From NCBI GenBank assembly GCA_900552705.1, contig USAX01000093.1, forward strand, positions 1 through 7,399: a stretch of 7,399 nucleotides of DNA. The letters run 5' to 3'. The DNA comes from an uncultured Collinsella sp. GTDB taxonomy: Bacteria; Actinomycetota; Coriobacteriia; Coriobacteriales; Coriobacteriaceae. A model generated the notes under the pieces. The model was not told the origin of the DNA and did not search any database. It was given only the letters and a program-made list of their open reading frames with translations. Below are positions 1 to 5,317 of this stretch, in pieces (within the stretch, counting starts at the first letter, position 1; every line of letters begins with the position of its first letter). A program made the translations under genes and the position numbers.

Positions 1-1799
1 CCTCCATCGAGGACGTTCTGGACCACATCGAGAACAACCTGCCGGCGAGCGTTCCCGCCAACAAGCGTCGCTACTACGCCGTCAAGCTGTTTGAGCGCGA
101 TGCGGACGCCTGCAAGCTCATCAACCTTACCAAGGAGAAGGCCGATCGCGTTGAGCAGCTGGTCGCCCAGTGCGAGCAGGATTGCGACGACGATGCTGAG
201 TCCATCATCACCGGCGAGCGCTACGGCGTGATCGCCCACATCATTGACGAGTGCCTCACCAAGGCTCCGGCCAAGATGAGCACCTCCGAGAAGATTGACC
301 GCGTGGTTACCAACCGTATCCTGGGTCTGCCGATCTTTGTGGTCATCATGTTCTGCGTGTACTACATTGCCGTTTCCACCTTGGGCGGCACGGTGACCGA
401 CTTTACCAACGACCAGCTCTTCGGCACCGACGGCTGGTATGTGCTCGGCCAGGGTCGCGACGCCTACGATGAGGCTGTCGAGGCCGCGGGCGACGACGCC
501 GACTCGGTCGACCCGGCTCAGTACGGCCCCTATGTCCCGGGTCTCACCACCGTGGTGCACGACGCCCTTGTGGCCGGTGGCACCGAGGACGGTGGTCTGG
601 TCGATTCGCTCGTCTGTGACGGCATCGTCGGCGGCCTGGGCGCCATCTTTGGCTTTGTGCCGCAGATGTTCCTGCTCTTTATCATGCTGTCTTTCCTGGA
701 GGACTGCGGCTACATGGCCCGCGTCGCCTTCATCATGGACCGCGTGTTCCGCCGCTTTGGCCTGTCCGGTAAGTCCTTCATCCCCATGCTCGTGTCCTCG
801 GGCTGCGGCGTCCCCGGCGTCATGGCCACCAAGACCATCGAGAACGAGAAGGACCGCCGCATGACGGTCATGACCACCACGTTCATCCCCTGCGGCGCCA
901 AGCTGCCGATTATTGCCCTGCTCATGGGTTCCATCATCGGCGATTCTTCCACCACCGCCGCATGGATCAGCCCGCTCTTCTACTTCCTGGGCGTCTTTGC
1001 CGTCATCGCCTCGGGCCTCATGCTCAAGAAGACCAAGCTCTTCGCCGGTCGCCCGACGCCGTTCGTCATGGAGCTCCCTGCCTACCACTTCCCGGCGATC
1101 CGCTCTTGGGCGCTGCACGTGTGGGAGCGCTGCTGGGCCTTTATCAAGAAGGCCGGCACGGTCATCTTTGCGTCCACCGTCGTCGTTTGGTTCCTCTCCA
1201 ACTTTGGTAGCTACAACGGCTCCTTTGGCTTCCTGCCTGCGATGGAGGGCATCCCCGAGGAGTTCATGGACTACTCCGTGCTTGCCATGCTCGGCAACCT
1301 GGTCGCTTGGATCTTCGCCCCGCTCGGCTTTAGCACCTGGCAGGCCACGGCGCTGACTGTCTCTGGCCTCGTCGCCAAGGAGAACGTCGTCGCCACCGCC
1401 GGCTCGCTGCTGTCCGTCGCCGACGCCGCCGAGACCGACCCGAGCCTGTGGACCGCGTTCGCTGGCATGTTCCCGACCATGGGCGCTTGCGTTGCCTTCG
1501 GCGCTTTCAACCTGCTGTGCGCTCCGTGCTTTGCCGCGATGGGTACCATCCGCAACCAGATGGACTCCGGCAAGTGGACCGCGATTGCCATCGGCTACGA
1601 GTGCGCCTTCGCATGGGTCATCGGCCTGTTCATCAACCAGTTCTACAACCTGCTTGTCCTTGGCCAGTTTGGTATTTGGACGGTTGTGGCTATCGTGCTG
1701 CTGGCTGCGATGCTCTTCCAGATCTTCCGTCCCATGCCTAAGCACGCTTGGACCGACGAGGACGAGACCAACACCGCTTCTGCCGCGGTTTCCGCCTAA
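1..1799 (+). CDS. feoB: Ferrous iron transport protein B (FeoB), 3' part, truncated by window start
   Basis: FeoB is the GTP-dependent Fe(II) transporter of the cytoplasmic membrane. The reading frame is open from the first complete codon at position 3, giving 598 residues. The G domain proper lies upstream of the window; what is seen begins in the helical linker (RYYAVKLFERD) that leads to the first membrane helix near nt 318-380. The two Gate domains are recognisable. The first has GFVPQMFLLF and LEDCGYMARVAF, then the conserved CGVPG (nt 804-818) and CGAKLP (nt 891-908). The second has SGLVAKENVVAT and the CAPC motif (nt 1518-1529). About 8-10 hydrophobic segments follow one another to the C-terminus, which ends in a short acidic, Ala-rich tail. 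Between the first and second membrane helices there is an acidic hydrophilic stretch of about 60-70 residues (nt 400-600) rich in Asp and Glu, probably extracytoplasmic. feoA is expected upstream, outside the window. Identity is very secure. Confidence 0.97.
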   Translation, partial: SIEDVLDHIENNLPASVPANKRRYYAVKLFERDADACKLINLTKEKADRVEQLVAQCEQDCDDDAESIITGERYGVIAHIIDECLTKAPAKMSTSEKIDRVVTNRILGLPIFVVIMFCVYYIAVSTLGGTVTDFTNDQLFGTDGWYVLGQGRDAYDEAVEAAGDDADSVDPAQYGPYVPGLTTVVHDALVAGGTEDGGLVDSLVCDGIVGGLGAIFGFVPQMFLLFIMLSFLEDCGYMARVAFIMDRVFRRFGLSGKSFIPMLVSSGCGVPGVMATKTIENEKDRRMTVMTTTFIPCGAKLPIIALLMGSIIGDSSTTAAWISPLFYFLGVFAVIASGLMLKKTKLFAGRPTPFVMELPAYHFPAIRSWALHVWERCWAFIKKAGTVIFASTVVVWFLSNFGSYNGSFGFLPAMEGIPEEFMDYSVLAMLGNLVAWIFAPLGFSTWQATALTVSGLVAKENVVATAGSLLSVADAAETDPSLWTAFAGMFPTMGACVAFGAFNLLCAPCFAAMGTIRNQMDSGKWTAIAIGYECAFAWVIGLFINQFYNLLVLGQFGIWTVVAIVLLAAMLFQIFRPMPKHAWTDEDETNTASAAVSA

Positions 1800-1825
1800 G
1801 TCCGAATAAGGATTAGCCCCTTTCC

Positions 1826-1861
1826 AAAAGCCCGGGTGTCCCAGCGACACTCGGGCTTTTT
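1826..1861 (+). terminator. Rho-independent terminator of feoB
   Basis: A 15-bp stem (1826-1840 with 1846-1860, one G-T wobble) encloses the 5-nt loop CCAGC and ends in a run of five T. It starts 27 nt after the feoB stop codon. The A-run at the 5' base and T-run at the 3' base mean it could work in both directions. Its T-run is shared with the left edge of the next palindrome. Confidence 0.93.
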
Positions 1862-1928
1862 GGTGCAAGGGGGTCAGGTTTATCTGCACCAGGTTGGTGC
1901 AAAGTAACCTGACCCCCTTGCACCAAAA
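1858..1928. repeat. 71-bp nested palindrome (REP-like element)
   Basis: Perfect 23-nt inverted arms (1858-1880 and 1906-1928) flank a 25-nt centre. The centre holds a second perfect inverted repeat, TGCACCA (1885-1891) and TGGTGCA (1895-1901), separated by GGT. Both levels of symmetry share the same centre at 1893. The heptamer TGGTGCA thus occurs four times, alternating in strand (1861, 1885, 1895, 1919). The arms contain GGGGGTCAGGTT. Such a structure could form a cruciform or a long RNA hairpin. Its position just behind a terminator between two genes is typical of REP-type elements mobilised by Y1 (RAYT) transposases. No transposase is seen here, so that origin is inference. Confidence 0.85.
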
Positions 1929-1961
1929 GTCGAGATGTGGCGTTTCCGCAGATAAAAACGA

Positions 1962-1986
1962 CCAAAATAAACCTGTCCCTTTTTGG
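1962..1986. repeat. Diverged partial copy of the neighbouring repeat, with a short hairpin
   Basis: CCAAAA (1962-1967) and TTTTGG (1981-1986) form 6-bp arms around a 13-nt centre. On the minus strand the segment 1979-1968 reads GGGACAGGTTTAT. It matches GGGTCAGGTTTAT, found on the plus strand at 1871-1883 in the 71-bp palindrome, with one difference. This suggests a decayed or variant unit of the same repeat family lying about 35 nt downstream in the opposite orientation. It lies just upstream of the region where the promoter of the next gene is expected. Confidence 0.55.
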
Positions 1987-2031
1987 CAGGTGGAAGATGG
2001 GGTAAAGTAAGTGGTGGTTAACTAGAGGAGG
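1983..2031 (+). promoter_or_regulatory. Possible promoter and strong ribosome binding site of the Cys-rich protein gene
   Basis: The ribosome binding site AGAGGAGG (2024-2031) is near-perfect and sits 6 nt before the ATG at 2038. The promoter is weak by eye: TAAAGT (2003-2008) is a possible -10, and TTGGCA (1983-1988) a possible -35 but with only a 14-nt spacer. A promoter somewhere in 1930-2015 is expected because a strong terminator separates this gene from feoB. No clear Fur or DtxR-type box was found. Confidence 0.35.
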
Positions 2032-2037
2032 CTTGCT

Positions 2038-2238
2038 ATGGCACCTATCGATATTGTTGTGTTGGCTGTTATCGGCATCGCGTTTGTCGCAGTGTGCGTG
2101 CGCATCTACCGCAAGGGCACCTGCGCCGACTGCGCTCAGGGCGGCGTTTGCACGGGACATTGCTCCAACAAAAAGACCTGCGCTGCACTTAAGGGCGTGG
2201 ACAAAATCGCTGAAGACTTGGGCCGCGGTATTCATTAG
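2038..2238 (+). CDS. FeoB-associated Cys-rich membrane protein
   Basis: This is a 66-residue protein with one N-terminal membrane helix (about residues 5-24, very rich in Val, Ile and Ala) followed by a positively charged RIYRKG. A cysteine cluster follows at residues 29, 32, 38, 42 and 48, in the pattern C-x2-C-x5-C-x3-C-x5-C, then a short Lys/Asp tail. Length, layout and position just after feoB match the family of FeoB-associated Cys-rich membrane proteins found beside feoB in many anaerobes. Their exact role is not established; metal or Fe-S binding at the inner face of the membrane next to FeoB is an inference. With the helix at the N-terminus and basic residues just after it, the Cys tail is probably cytoplasmic. 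Start choice is secure because of the AGAGGAGG site. The gene is 238 nt from feoB, behind a terminator and a palindrome, so it is probably not in the same transcript. Confidence 0.85.
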   Translation: MAPIDIVVLAVIGIAFVAVCVRIYRKGTCADCAQGGVCTGHCSNKKTCAALKGVDKIAEDLGRGIH

Positions 2239-2263
2239 CCGACCGGCGTTTGGGCATGCATGA

Positions 2264-2291
2264 TTGCGGATGCGGCAGTTGCTGATACGAT
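2264..2291 (+). promoter_or_regulatory. Putative promoter of the oxidoreductase gene
   Basis: TGATACGAT (2283-2291) is an extended -10 (TGn followed by TACGAT). A weak -35, TTGCGG (2264-2269), stands 16 nt upstream. Transcription would begin near 2298, which lies downstream of the in-frame ATG at 2260 and so supports translation from 2341. The -10 is inside the loop of the palindrome at 2272-2312. Confidence 0.45.
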
Positions 2292-2312
2292 AGGGTCGTT
2301 AGCAACTGCCGC
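2272..2312. promoter_or_regulatory. Operator-like palindrome over the oxidoreductase promoter
   Basis: GCGGCAGTTGCT (2272-2283) and its exact reverse complement AGCAACTGCCGC (2301-2312) flank a 17-nt centre. The centre has a further ACGA/TCGT pair (2287-2290 and 2296-2299). The left arm falls in the promoter spacer, the -10 in the centre, and the right arm just after the expected start of transcription. If that start is right, only the right half is transcribed, so a DNA operator is more likely than an RNA hairpin. Arm centres are 29 bp apart, nearly three helical turns. Each arm contains GCAGTTGC, itself nearly symmetric, so two protein dimers could bind. The regulator is unknown; the GntR-type gene downstream is one candidate. 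Confidence 0.6.
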
Positions 2313-2327
2313 CGAGCGGCTCAAACG

Positions 2328-2335
2328 AAAGGAAG
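2328..2335 (+). promoter_or_regulatory. Ribosome binding site fixing the oxidoreductase start at 2341
   Basis: AAAGGAAG lies 5 nt (7 nt from the GGA core) before ATG 2341. The ATG at 2260, 27 codons upstream in frame, has no such site. The residues it would add do not resemble the family, whose proteins begin close to the (Y)P-x-LFSPIKVG segment. Confidence 0.75.
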
Positions 2336-2340
2336 CCTGC

Positions 2341-4290
2341 ATGGAGTCATCCGCCTACCCGATGCTCTTTAGTCCGATCAAGGTCGGTACGACCGAGGTC
2401 AAGAACCGCGTCTTTATGCCGCCGGTGTCTACCAACCTGGCCGACCACGGCTATGTGACCGACGACCTGGTCGACCACTACTGCGCCCGTGCCAAGGGCG
2501 GCGTGGGCCTGATCATCACCGAGGTCGTGACGGTCGAGCCCACCTATACCTATCTGCCGGGTGACATGTGCTGCTACGACGACACGTTTATCCCCGGCTG
2601 GGAAAAGCTCGCCGCCGCCGTCCACGAGTATGGCTGCAAGATCATGCCGCAGCTCTTCCACCCCGCCTACATGGCCTTTAACATTCCGGGCACGCCGCGC
2701 CTCATCGCCCCGTCCTTTGTGGGCCCGTCCTATGCCCGCGAGGCGCCGCGCCCCATCACGGTCGACGAGATCCACGAGCTCACGCATCAGTTCGGCGACG
2801 CTGCCGTGCGCATGCAGAAGGCCGGCGTCGATGGCGTCGAGGTCCATGCGGCGCACGCCCACGGTATGCTCGGCGGCTTTTTGACCCCGCTCTACAACAA
2901 GCGTACCGACGAGTATGGTGGCTCGCTCGACGCCCGCATGCGCTTCTTGCTCGAGGTTATCGCCGAGATTCGTGAGCGCTGCGGCCAGGACTTCATCATC
3001 GACGTCCGTATCTCGGGCGACGAGTACACCGATGGCGGCCTGACCCTCAACGACATGATCTACGTCTCGCGTCGTCTGGAGAAGGCCGGCGTCGACATGA
3101 TCCATGTGTCGGGCGGCACCACCATCAAGCGCGGCTCTGCGATTCCCGCCGCCGGCACGCAGCAGGCCTCGCACGCCGCCTGCTCGCGCGAGATTAAGAA
3201 GCATGTGAACATTCCCGTCGCCACCGTCGGCCGTATCAACGAGGCTTGGATCGCCGAGGAGCTGATCGAGGACGGTGCTGCCGACATCTGCATGATGGGC
3301 CGCGCCAATCTGTGCGATGCCGAGTTCTGCAACAAGGCCGCTGCCGGCAATGCCGATGATATCCGTCCCTGCATCGGCTGTTTGCGCTGCCTGAACGGCA
3401 TTATGTTTGGCAAGCGCATCTCCTGCACCGTCAACCCGGACGTGGAGCGCGACGAGGCCGGCTACGAGCCTGCCGCCGAGGCCAAGAACGTACTGGTTGT
3501 GGGCGCTGGTCCTGCGGGCATGGAGGCAGCCTACATTGCCGCCAAGCGCGGCCATAACGTGGTGCTCGTGGATAAGCAGGACGAGCCGGGCGGCGAGATG
3601 CGCATCGCAGCCGTTCCGCCGGCAAAGCAGGAACTCACCCGCGTGATCAAGTATCAGTACCGTCGCCTGGCCGAGGCAGGCGTCACGTGCGTCTTTGGCA
3701 CCGAGCTCTCGGCCGAGGACATTCAGCGCGACTACGCGGGTTACGAGGTTGTCCTGGCTTATGGCGCTGAGCCCATCGCTCCGGCCTTTATGCAGGGCTT
3801 TAAGCAGGTTATGACGGCCGACGACCTGCTGGGCGGCAAGGCTTTCCCGGGCAAGAAGATTGTCATCGTGGGCGGCGGCACCGTCGGCTGCGAGACGGCC
3901 GATTACCTGGCCCCGTTGGTCAACGACCTGTCGCCGGCCAATCGCGACGTCACCGTCATCGAGATGACCAAGACGCTTGCCGCTAACGAGGGCGGCGCCG
4001 GTCGCGCGGTGCTCATCACGCGCATGCTCTCCAAGGGCGTTCACGTGCTGACCGAGGCCAAGGTGACCGAGATCACCGAGGACACCATCTCGTACGAAAA
4101 GGATGGCCAGATCCACACCATCGCCGATGCCGATACGCTGGTGCTTGCCATGGGCTATCGTCCCAATACCAAGCTTGCCGACGACCTTGCCGCTGCCGGT
4201 GTCTCCACCCACGTGCTGGGCGATGCCCAGAAGTGCGGCAACATCCGCGACGCCATCGGCGACGGCTACAAGGTGGCCTGCGAACTCTAG
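2341..4290 (+). CDS. Fe-S flavoprotein NAD(P)H:flavin oxidoreductase (FadH/BaiCD/TMADH type)
   Basis: This is a 649-residue enzyme of the Old Yellow Enzyme class with a C-terminal FAD/NAD(P)H module, the usual size and layout of 2,4-dienoyl-CoA reductase, bile-acid BaiCD and trimethylamine dehydrogenase. The FMN-binding barrel spans about 1-340, with LFSPIKVGTTEVKNRVFMPP at the start and NKRTDEYGGSLDARMRF after the active-site strand. A 4Fe-4S cluster site follows: Cys344, 347, 350 and 362 in the pattern C-x2-C-x2-C-x11-C. FAD binding is at GAGPAG (388-393), with VDKQDEPGGEM behind it, and NAD(P)H binding at GGGTVG (511-516). The C-terminal GDAQKCGNIRDAIGDGYKVA is the usual second FAD contact. 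The protein is cytoplasmic. It probably reduces an activated C=C bond, with electrons passing from NAD(P)H through FAD and Fe-S to FMN; the substrate cannot be told. The OYE/FadH catalytic Tyr is not seen in the active-site segment 169-184 (HAAHAHGMLGGF), which argues against a standard dienoyl-CoA reductase. The gene appears to be transcribed alone. Confidence 0.92.
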   Translation: MESSAYPMLFSPIKVGTTEVKNRVFMPPVSTNLADHGYVTDDLVDHYCARAKGGVGLIITEVVTVEPTYTYLPGDMCCYDDTFIPGWEKLAAAVHEYGCKIMPQLFHPAYMAFNIPGTPRLIAPSFVGPSYAREAPRPITVDEIHELTHQFGDAAVRMQKAGVDGVEVHAAHAHGMLGGFLTPLYNKRTDEYGGSLDARMRFLLEVIAEIRERCGQDFIIDVRISGDEYTDGGLTLNDMIYVSRRLEKAGVDMIHVSGGTTIKRGSAIPAAGTQQASHAACSREIKKHVNIPVATVGRINEAWIAEELIEDGAADICMMGRANLCDAEFCNKAAAGNADDIRPCIGCLRCLNGIMFGKRISCTVNPDVERDEAGYEPAAEAKNVLVVGAGPAGMEAAYIAAKRGHNVVLVDKQDEPGGEMRIAAVPPAKQELTRVIKYQYRRLAEAGVTCVFGTELSAEDIQRDYAGYEVVLAYGAEPIAPAFMQGFKQVMTADDLLGGKAFPGKKIVIVGGGTVGCETADYLAPLVNDLSPANRDVTVIEMTKTLAANEGGAGRAVLITRMLSKGVHVLTEAKVTEITEDTISYEKDGQIHTIADADTLVLAMGYRPNTKLADDLAAAGVSTHVLGDAQKCGNIRDAIGDGYKVACEL

Positions 4291-4346
4291 TCAGCCCCTT
4301 GGTGCACGACGAGGAGAGGCGTCTCTGCGCCATCCGATAGCAAAAC

Positions 4347-4381
4347 AGCGGTGGTGTCCCGGGTTTCGGGATGCCGCCGCT
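4347..4381 (+). terminator. Long hairpin after the oxidoreductase gene, probable terminator
   Basis: A 15-bp stem (4347-4361 with 4367-4381, three G-U wobbles) has the 5-nt loop GGTTT. It starts 57 nt after the stop codon of the oxidoreductase. The stem is strong, but on the plus strand only TGCTCTTG follows, without a real T-run. The better T-run (GTTTTG) is on the minus strand. It may be a weak or Rho-assisted terminator, or a hairpin that stabilises the 3' end of the mRNA. Confidence 0.45.
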
Positions 4382-4399
4382 TGCTCTTGCGGTGCTGGC

Positions 4400-4413
4400 G
4401 ACGCGAGCGCGTC
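4400..4413. repeat. Short GC palindrome upstream of the GntR-type gene
   Basis: GACGCG and CGCGTC flank AG, a perfect 14-bp inverted repeat (or a 5-bp stem with a GAGC tetraloop). It is followed by CTATTTC. It lies about 35 nt before the presumed -10 of the regulator gene and could be an operator or a second weak terminator. By chance alone such a repeat is not rare in GC-rich DNA. The rest of the 212-nt gap (4291-4502) shows no gene. Confidence 0.3.
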
Positions 4414-4443
4414 CTATTTCACCTCAACTGAGGGAATGGGGGA

Positions 4444-4454
4444 TGCGATAGTAT
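4444..4454 (+). promoter_or_regulatory. Putative -10 region of the GntR-type regulator gene
   Basis: TGCGATAGTAT can be read as an extended -10 (TGC followed by GATAGT) or as the hexamer TAGTAT. No convincing -35 is visible upstream, which fits an extended -10 promoter. The same 11 nt occur before the glutamine-synthetase-like gene at 6417-6427. Transcription would start about 40 nt before the ATG at 4503. Confidence 0.4.
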
Positions 4455-4502
4455 TACGTGGTATTCGACAAACCGTGAGTTTCATCCGAGGGCTTTAGCT
4501 TT

Positions 4503-5195
4503 ATGGAACAACACCAGCATTATCAGAGCCTGCAAGATCAGGCATACAGCGCATTGCGCTCCAAGATCATCTATGCCGAGCTCAAGCCCGGCACGCGTCT
4601 TTCGGCGATTGGCCTGGAAAAAGAGACGGGAATCGGGCGAACGCCCATTCGCGAGTCCTTTGTGCGTCTGCGCGAGCAGGAGCTGGTGGAAACGCGTCCC
4701 AAGAGCGGCACCTACGTCTCTAAGATCAGCATGGAGCGCGCCGAGAACGCTTGTTTCTTGCGCGAGAAACTCGAGAGAAGTGTGCTCATTAAATGCTGCT
4801 CTGCCGCCACGCCCGAGCAAAAGCATCGGCTCGGGCAGATTCTTGCCGAGTCTGAGTCGCTCGACCATAGCGAAACGCGTCGCTTTTTCGATCTGGACAA
4901 CCTGTTCCATGAGACGTGTTTTGTGATTGCCGGTCGTCACATGTTGTGGGATTGGATGAAGAGCATCAACACGCATTTTGAGCGATACAACTGGTTGCGT
5001 ATGGTGTCGCAGGATTTGGATTGGGAGCCGATTCGTCGACAGCATCGCCGGATTCTCGAGGCCATTAAGAGGGGCGATACCGACGCGGCGAGCTATCTGG
5101 CAGAGATACACCTGCACCTGATGCCCGAGGAACAGGGCCCGGTTATCGCCTTGTATCCCGACTATTTCGAGCTGTCCAAAGACTCGTCTATCTAG
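4503..5195 (+). CDS. GntR-family transcriptional regulator, FadR/FCD subfamily
   Basis: This is a 230-residue regulator. The winged helix domain is at about residues 10-75: QAYSALRSKI, then the typical LKPGTRLSAIGLEKETGIGRTPIRES recognition region (about 28-52), then LVETRPKSGTYVS forming the wing. The rest is an all-helical FCD ligand domain (about 80-220). Likely metal-binding residues of that domain are visible: Asp132 and His136 in DLDNLFHE, His181 in RRQHRRILEAI, and His203 in AEIHLHL. FCD regulators usually sense carboxylates or related small acids through the metal; the ligand here is unknown. The start ATG has a modest site (GAGGG, 4488-4492) 10 nt upstream. Its position behind the oxidoreductase makes regulation of that gene plausible, but the 212-nt gap with hairpins suggests a separate transcript. 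Codon use is less G/C-biased than in the neighbouring enzyme genes, with more A/T-ending codons. Confidence 0.9.
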   Translation: MEQHQHYQSLQDQAYSALRSKIIYAELKPGTRLSAIGLEKETGIGRTPIRESFVRLREQELVETRPKSGTYVSKISMERAENACFLREKLERSVLIKCCSAATPEQKHRLGQILAESESLDHSETRRFFDLDNLFHETCFVIAGRHMLWDWMKSINTHFERYNWLRMVSQDLDWEPIRRQHRRILEAIKRGDTDAASYLAEIHLHLMPEEQGPVIALYPDYFELSKDSSI

Positions 5196-5219
5196 CCCAT
5201 CATCGCATCTGCTCGAGAC

Positions 5220-5252
5220 GCAAAACGATGCTGCTCACCTACAGCGTTTTGC
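5220..5252. promoter_or_regulatory. Pair of LacI-type half-sites upstream of the LacI-family gene
   Basis: GCAAAACG (5220-5227) and its exact reverse complement CGTTTTGC (5245-5252) are separated by 17 nt. Each looks like a half-operator of LacI/PurR/CcpA-type proteins (GCAAACG type). The right copy overlaps the possible -35 TTGCAA (5249-5254) of the following regulator gene. Autoregulation is a reasonable inference, although half-sites normally abut. As RNA it could be a weak terminator of the GntR-type gene, since it begins 25 nt after that stop codon, but no T-run follows. Confidence 0.4.
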
Positions 5253-5280
5253 AACCGAAATTATTAAAAATGCCTAAAAT
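5249..5280 (+). promoter_or_regulatory. Putative promoter of the LacI-family gene
   Basis: TAAAAT (5275-5280) is a good -10, with TG two nt upstream of it. TTGCAA (5249-5254) is the best -35, but the 20-nt spacer is longer than usual. The AT-rich block 5258-5280 stands out in this GC-rich window. A start near 5287 would exclude translation from the upstream in-frame ATG at 5228. Confidence 0.5.
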
Positions 5281-5317
5281 GGCTCAGACTGCCGACAATG
5301 GGGAAACGGGGTGCGCC

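Noticed and set aside
1813..2235. 140-codon minus-strand open frame across the feoB-downstream gap
   Set aside because: It runs through the terminator, palindrome and the real small gene, and has no ribosome binding site or recognisable motif.
2260..2340. 27-codon N-terminal extension of the oxidoreductase from ATG 2260
   Set aside because: It covers the promoter and palindrome, lacks a ribosome binding site, and the family starts at about 2341, where a good site exists.
2347..4212. 621-codon open frame on the minus strand opposite the oxidoreductase
   Set aside because: It mirrors the strongly G/C-biased codons of the real gene, has no ribosome binding site or recognisable domain, and its product is low-complexity Gly/Ala/Arg/His-rich.
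4347..4361. Resemblance of AGCGGTGGTGTCCCG to a T-box antiterminator motif
   Set aside because: Only GGTGG fits; no stem I or specifier loop is seen, the segment is simply one arm of a hairpin, and no aminoacyl-tRNA synthetase or amino-acid gene follows.
5228..5317. 30-codon N-terminal extension of the LacI-family protein from ATG 5228
   Set aside because: It covers the half-sites and AT-rich promoter; family members begin right before the helix-turn-helix.
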